NCBI GenBank assembly: GCA_034436035.1
Contig: DAOTVW010000279.1
Coordinates: 1 to 8,468, forward strand
DNA length: 8,468 nucleotides
Source of the DNA: UBA4823 sp034436035
GTDB lineage: Bacteria > Chloroflexota > Anaerolineae > Anaerolineales > UBA4823
Direction: 5' to 3'
The notes below the pieces were generated by a model. That model saw only the letters and a program-made list of their open reading frames with translations. It was not told the origin of the DNA and ran no database searches. This document shows positions 4,860-8,468 of this stretch, in pieces. The first letter of the stretch is position 1, and every line of letters starts with the position of its first letter. The translations under genes were made by a program, and so were the position numbers.

Positions 4860-5861
4860 ATGCCAGCAATTCTTTCTCCCACATCCATTCGGGGTATTCG
4901 CATTGGCAATGCCCAAAATGAAGAAGCATTAACTGGATGTACGGTCATTCTTTGTGAGCACGGGGCAGTTGGTGGTGTGGATCAACGCGGAGGCGCTCCC
5001 GGCACCCGAGAAACTGATGCATTACAACCAGTCCACTTAGTTCAGGAAGTGCATGCCATTGTGTTATCAGGTGGTTCTGCTTTTGGACTAGACACTGCCA
5101 GCGGGGTTGTACGGTATCTGGAAGAAAAAGGAGTCGGCTTCGACACTGGTGTTGCAAAGGTTCCAATCGTCCCCGCAGCCATTTTGTTCGATCTCGACAT
5201 CGGAGACGCAAAAATCCGCCCTGATGCACAAATGGGATATCAAGCCTGCCTCAATGCCTCAGATGAACCACCGGCAGAGGGAAATGTAGGGGCAGGATGT
5301 GGCGCGTCGGTCGGTAAAATTCTCGGGATTCATCAAGCAATGAAAAGCGGGCTAGGCTGGAACGCTTTCGATCTTGGGGGTGGGTTAATCGTGAGCGCCA
5401 TTGTCGCTGTTAATGCCTTTGGAGATGTCATTGACCCGCAAAATGGACAAATCATTGCTGGCGCGCGCAGCCTTCAAAAAGGGCTATTGCGCATTGGCGA
5501 GGCAGGTTATTTTGCCAATACAATGGAAGTCATGAAAGGTTTTGTCGGACGAACTATCCTTAGTTTCGCTATGCGTGGTCATACCGTTATCGGTTGCGTC
5601 ATCACCAACGCACGATTAAATAAAGAACAGACTACCAAAGTTGCCCAAATGGCTCAAGATGGTATCGCTCGCACCATCCGGCCAGCCCATACGATGTTAG
5701 ATGGAGATACTATCTTTGCAATCGCTACTGGCGAAAAGAAAGCGGATGTAAACTTAATTGGCGCATACGCTGCTGAGGTTTTTGGCCGCGCGATTTTGAG
5801 AGCAGTGCGCAGTGCTACCCCTGCTGGTGGTTTGCCGGCCGCTAATCCTTCCATATCCTGA
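4860..5861 (+). CDS. P1 family (S58, DmpA/NylC-like) self-processing peptidase
   Basis: A 333-residue N-terminal-nucleophile hydrolase. Relatives include aminopeptidase DmpA and the nylon-oligomer hydrolase NylC; they cut themselves into two chains and expose a Ser or Thr as catalytic N-terminus. ATG 4860 has GAGGTG at 4851-4856; the frame extends up to 4806 but has no ribosome site there. Family segments seen: VDQRGGAPGTRETDAL (40-55), LSGGSAFGLDTASGV (69-83), GNVGAGCGASVGK (141-153), and RGHTVIGCVITNARL (239-253) followed by TKVAQMAQDGIAR. By alignment to the usual N-T-T-x-G-V-V-x-T-N-A pattern, T242 is the likely nucleophile; the residue before it is His instead of Asn. No signal peptide is visible. 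The natural substrate is unknown. The gene diverges from tRNA-Lys and is followed 23 nt later by a response regulator, possibly in one operon. Confidence 0.88.
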   Translation: MPAILSPTSIRGIRIGNAQNEEALTGCTVILCEHGAVGGVDQRGGAPGTRETDALQPVHLVQEVHAIVLSGGSAFGLDTASGVVRYLEEKGVGFDTGVAKVPIVPAAILFDLDIGDAKIRPDAQMGYQACLNASDEPPAEGNVGAGCGASVGKILGIHQAMKSGLGWNAFDLGGGLIVSAIVAVNAFGDVIDPQNGQIIAGARSLQKGLLRIGEAGYFANTMEVMKGFVGRTILSFAMRGHTVIGCVITNARLNKEQTTKVAQMAQDGIARTIRPAHTMLDGDTIFAIATGEKKADVNLIGAYAAEVFGRAILRAVRSATPAGGLPAANPSIS

Positions 5862-5884
5862 AACAATAAAGGGAACAATGCAAA

Positions 5885-6883
5885 ATGAGTGGTGAAACAA
5901 TTTTAATAGTAGAAGATAATCTGGTCTTACGCGATGGTCTGCGTGACATGCTAGCCTATGATGGCTATCAAGTGTTATGTGCCTCAAATGGAAAAGAGGC
6001 CCTCGAAGAGATGACCACTTTCACCCCTGATCTTATCCTCTCCGATATCTCTATGCCAGAAATGGATGGGTATGAATTTTTACATGCAGTACGAGCACGC
6101 TCCGACTGGGTGACGATCCCATTTCTCATCCTCACCGCTCGCGGCGAAAAAGAAGATATTTTGATAGGAAAAAATTTAGGCGCAGAAGATTATCTGATAA
6201 AACCAATAAATAAGGAAGAGTTATTAACTGCTGTCCGTGCAAGATTAACCAGAGCGCAGGAAATCAAAGTTGCTCAATTGCACCAAGCATATGAAGCCAG
6301 CCTGACAGCGCTGGCGAATGCCATTGATGTGCGCGATCCATACACCCGCGGTCACGTCGAACGAGTTACCGCATACGCCCAGGAACTTGCCCATCAAATC
6401 GGGATTCAAGGACGAGCCCTGGAACAGATTCGCTTTGGTTCGATCCTCCATGATATCGGAAAAATCGTCATTCAAGATGATGTACTACTTAAACCAACCC
6501 CCCTAACCCCGCAAGAATGGGATTTAATGATGCGCCATCCCATAACTGGCGCAGAGATGATCAAGGATATTCCTTATCTTGCCCCAGCTGCACCCATTAT
6601 CCGTCATCATCATGAGAAATGGGATGGCAGTGGATATCCAGATCATCTAAAAGAAAACGCTATCCCATTGGGGGCGCGTATCGTGGCAGTAGCCGATAGC
6701 TTTGATGCCATGACGATTGACCGCCCCTATCGTAAAGGGCGCACGCTCGAAGAAGCCCATCAGGAAATCATCCATTGCAGTGCCAGCCATTTTGATCCAC
6801 TGGTAGTGCAAGCGTTTTTACGGGCGTGGGAGACCAACCGAATACAAGATATTTTTACCCACTGGCGCCAAAAAATCGCTTGA
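5885..6883 (+). CDS. Response regulator with HD-GYP c-di-GMP phosphodiesterase output
   Basis: A 332-residue cytoplasmic signalling protein. The REC domain (about 4-120) has acidic pocket E10-D11, phosphoacceptor D54 in LILSDISMPEMDG, T84 in LILTARG and K106 in YLIKP. A helical linker (121-145) leads to an HD-GYP domain (about 145-320). That domain shows RGHVERV with H157, ILHDIGK with the HD pair at 189-190, RHPITGAEM, HHHEKWDGSGYP (241-252, the GYP motif) and VADSFDAMT with D271. All metal-binding positions look intact, so it should degrade cyclic di-GMP under control of phosphorylation. No histidine kinase gene is adjacent. The start ATG 5885 has AAAGGG about 11 nt upstream; an out-of-frame ATG at 5879 precedes it. 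Confidence 0.95.
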   Translation: MSGETILIVEDNLVLRDGLRDMLAYDGYQVLCASNGKEALEEMTTFTPDLILSDISMPEMDGYEFLHAVRARSDWVTIPFLILTARGEKEDILIGKNLGAEDYLIKPINKEELLTAVRARLTRAQEIKVAQLHQAYEASLTALANAIDVRDPYTRGHVERVTAYAQELAHQIGIQGRALEQIRFGSILHDIGKIVIQDDVLLKPTPLTPQEWDLMMRHPITGAEMIKDIPYLAPAAPIIRHHHEKWDGSGYPDHLKENAIPLGARIVAVADSFDAMTIDRPYRKGRTLEEAHQEIIHCSASHFDPLVVQAFLRAWETNRIQDIFTHWRQKIA

Positions 6884-6889
6884 ATCAAT

Positions 6890-7897
6890 TCATTCAATCA
6901 CTACCCGGGTACCATCTTTCGCTTCGACATAGTTGGATTCAATGGGTACATTGGGAGTGGTCCATCGGTAGATCCATTTTGCTGCAGCGGGGGTAAGGTT
7001 GATGCAGCCATGACTGCGCGGTACGCCATAATCATTATGCCAATAGGTGCCGTGTAATGACACCCCAGTCCAAGAGATAAACGATACCCAAGGCACGCCT
7101 GGTAAATCAAAACCGTTGCCATGCTCTTCATCCGCTGCCATATGTCTGGAAGGCTGCTTACGCTCAACTCGGAATTCTCCTGTAGGTGTATCCCCCGCAA
7201 ATGTCCCTGTCGAGCAGCGAGCGGTAAAGATCACGCGTCCATTCTCGTATGCGTATAATTTTTGATCCGCTAAATTAACTCGAATCCATTTATCCTGAAT
7301 GTCCGAGTGAATCGGGGTAACTTCTTCTGCGCTTACCTGACGGATGTGGGTAGCGTCGACATAATAAAAACCACCAAACAAATCATCAACAATCTGATAC
7401 CAGGGGTTGCCAAACGAATCCGTGGTCGCTAAGTTCACCCAATGGGTAGTTCCATAATAATAACGATAACCCCTTTTCAAATTCCCTTTGTTGTTGATCC
7501 AAGATTGGGTGAAAGGAACACACACCTCACCTAAAAAACCCTGGCTAGGGATATCGAAGATGGGTTTTGCAGGCTGATTTTGTACGAATTGAACCGCTGC
7601 AGAATGAACCCAACCTTGATCCGTTCGCAACCAAAGCGGGTTATTCTTGGGCAAAGGATCCCCCATCCGTGTTTCGTAAATGTTTATGACGGTATCCGTA
7701 TTGTAATAGCCCAATTCATTGGCTTGGATTGATGGTTGATCATAATAGCGCAGGGAGGACACCGTTCTGCCAAGTAAAATAGGTTGCTCAGCCGCTTGTA
7801 CTTTTGGGGTAAAACGTCTGAGAGACCCTGTAGAAAGCGTGAGCAAACTTGCCATGCTTAATTTGATAAATTCGCGGCGACTAATCACTGGTTTCAT
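6890..7897 (-). CDS. Tat-exported L,D-transpeptidase (YkuD domain)
   Basis: A 335-residue cell-envelope enzyme expected to form 3-3 peptidoglycan cross-links or attach proteins to peptidoglycan. The N-terminus carries a twin-arginine signal, SRREFIK (6-12), a hydrophobic stretch, and a likely cleavage after VQA (residue 35). An SH3-like region follows at about 38-110 (SSLRYYDQPS ... WVHSAAVQF). A second wall-binding-like segment runs from about 120 to 190. The YkuD domain (about 202-334) has WIRVNLADQKLYAYENG, DTPTGEF, SLHGTYWHN with H282, and PRSHGCINL with catalytic C299. All catalytic residues are present. The ribosome site is weak (AGAGAG). The gene converges with the response regulator across a 6-nt gap, with no strong terminator between them. 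Confidence 0.94.
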   Translation of the reverse strand: MKPVISRREFIKLSMASLLTLSTGSLRRFTPKVQAAEQPILLGRTVSSLRYYDQPSIQANELGYYNTDTVINIYETRMGDPLPKNNPLWLRTDQGWVHSAAVQFVQNQPAKPIFDIPSQGFLGEVCVPFTQSWINNKGNLKRGYRYYYGTTHWVNLATTDSFGNPWYQIVDDLFGGFYYVDATHIRQVSAEEVTPIHSDIQDKWIRVNLADQKLYAYENGRVIFTARCSTGTFAGDTPTGEFRVERKQPSRHMAADEEHGNGFDLPGVPWVSFISWTGVSLHGTYWHNDYGVPRSHGCINLTPAAAKWIYRWTTPNVPIESNYVEAKDGTRVVIE

Positions 7898-8035
7898 GAG
7901 CGATAAATTCTCTCTATGTAATGAAGGTCAGGTTAATTTTTTGCCATTCTACTAGGTACATGTACAATGCCAAAAGGTGAAACTCCATACAATACCTAGC
8001 GACATCCACTATTATAATCGAAATGATCTCAATTA

Positions 8036-8054
8036 TTGGACAATAATTATCCAA
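8036..8054. promoter_or_regulatory. 19-bp operator-like dyad
   Basis: TTGGACAAT (8036-8044), a central A, and ATTATCCAA (8046-8054) form a 9-bp inverted repeat with one mismatch (C/T). Symmetry and length fit a dimeric regulator site. It lies between two divergent genes and could serve either. Confidence 0.4.
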
Positions 8055-8230
8055 ATATATTGAGGATTTCCCATATTTTTACCGATGATGAAAATAAATA
8101 TGCGGAATAAATTACTTCTCTCGCAGAAAATGGGAGTATAATAAATGAAGTATCATTTCAGTTTCATCGCATAATACCCTTGCATCGCAACGGCTAAATA
8201 AAGAAAAAAACAAGTGAATACTTTTAATTG

Positions 8231-8256
8231 AGGAGGTGCAGCGCCAAATTTCACCT
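8231..8256 (+). promoter_or_regulatory. Orphan ribosome-binding sequence in a possible leader hairpin
   Basis: AGGAGGTG (8231-8238) is an excellent ribosome-binding sequence, but no ATG follows within reach. CACCT (8252-8256) can pair with AGGTG (8234-8238) across 13 nt, masking it. It lies 74 nt before the oxidoreductase start, so it may be part of a regulatory leader or a relic. A short frame from GTG 8236 (16 codons) is too weak to call as a gene. Confidence 0.3.
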
Positions 8257-8311
8257 AAAATAAATCCATCTCATATCCACAAATAAAATTACTTGACTGC
8301 GGGAGGGAAAA

Positions 8312-8468
8312 ATGTTTCTTGTACGTGTAAACATGAACGACCGTACCTATAAGGTCGAAGAGTTGCCAGAAGCGTATAAATATCTGGCAGGGCGCGCCAT
8401 GACTTCGACCCTGGTAGCAGATGAAGTGCCACCTTTATGCCATCCATTAGGCCCACACAATAAAATTG
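8312..8468 (+). CDS. Aldehyde:ferredoxin oxidoreductase, N-terminal fragment
   Basis: Only the first 52 residues are in the window; the frame runs off the end. ATG 8312 follows GGGAGGG (8301-8307) by 4 nt. The segment YLAGRAMTSTLVADEVPP, with PLGPHNKI after it, matches the N-terminus of the tungsten-containing aldehyde:ferredoxin oxidoreductase family, where a G-G-R-G-x-x-x-x-L-x-x-E-V-P-P motif and PLGPENK form part of the pterin-cofactor domain. These enzymes oxidise aldehydes to acids and reduce ferredoxin in anaerobes. The usual GGRG reads AGRA here, a departure at two glycine positions that may indicate a divergent subfamily. Substrate and metal cannot be judged from the fragment. Confidence 0.8.
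   Translation, partial: MFLVRVNMNDRTYKVEELPEAYKYLAGRAMTSTLVADEVPPLCHPLGPHNKI

Larger units (their letters stand above)
7898..8311. other. Divergent regulatory region between the transpeptidase and the oxidoreductase
   Basis: No gene is seen in this 414-bp AT-rich spacer, but several regulatory-looking sites are. They are palindrome GTACATGTAC (7956-7965); ATTATAAT (8011-8018), which could give a -10 on either strand; a 19-bp dyad (8036-8054); a lone TATAAT (8137-8142) without a good -35; a CATCGCA direct repeat (8165-8171 and 8183-8189); and an orphan ribosome-binding sequence (8231-8238). The region must hold promoters for both flanking genes, but I cannot fix either with confidence. Confidence 0.55.

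Noticed and set aside
8236..8286. Leader peptide from GTG 8236
   Set aside because: The GTG is inside the ribosome-binding sequence itself and the 16-codon frame has no site of its own.

Overview
This window reads as bacterial chromosome of moderate GC content, with tightly packed genes around one gene-free stretch of about 1.3 kb. The gene set suggests an anaerobic, possibly thermophilic bacterium, and my best guess is Chloroflexota (Anaerolineae-like). It combines a tungsten-type aldehyde:ferredoxin oxidoreductase, a Tat-exported L,D-transpeptidase, a zinc-finger-less DnaJ next to two Hsp20 proteins, an HD-GYP response regulator and a P1/S58 peptidase. This placement is inferred from gene content and protein style, not from a marker gene.

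Layout. (1) 1-396 is the C-terminal part of a PfkB/ribokinase-type sugar kinase, closed by a hairpin with T-runs on both sides that could end transcription in both directions. (2) 565-2590 is a proteostasis cluster: a DnaJ/CbpA-type co-chaperone on the minus strand, divergent from two tandem small heat-shock proteins that end at a very strong terminator. The roughly 195-bp divergent region carries a perfect 12-bp palindrome and no CIRCE element. (3) 2650-3874 has no convincing gene. It holds a REP-like palindrome, other short dyads, an orphan intrinsic terminator, and an array of three long-hairpin repeats of about 136-139 bp built on the palindrome ACCTGACAGGT, preceded by a 40-bp partial copy. 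A 13-bp inverted repeat brackets most of this stretch. (4) 3931-4627 is a VapBC-type toxin-antitoxin pair (ribbon-helix-helix antitoxin, PIN toxin) with overlapping reading frames and a promoter/operator region. (5) 4681-4754 is tRNA-Lys(CTT) on the minus strand with a near-ideal sigma-70 promoter. (6) 4860-6883 holds a P1/S58 (DmpA/NylC-like) self-processing peptidase followed 23 nt later by a REC-HD-GYP response regulator. (7) 6890-7897 (minus) is a Tat-secreted L,D-transpeptidase, convergent with the response regulator. (8) A 414-bp divergent region with several dyads leads to the truncated 5' end of an aldehyde:ferredoxin oxidoreductase at 8312-8468.

How the genes fit together. DnaJ and the Hsp20 pair would cooperate in holding and refolding proteins, probably feeding a DnaK encoded elsewhere. 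The toxin-antitoxin pair and the repeat array lie between the heat-shock operon and the tRNA gene, which looks like an accessory island in an otherwise housekeeping neighbourhood. The most unusual structure is the hairpin repeat array. I found no clear evidence of a new multi-gene defence or metabolic system.
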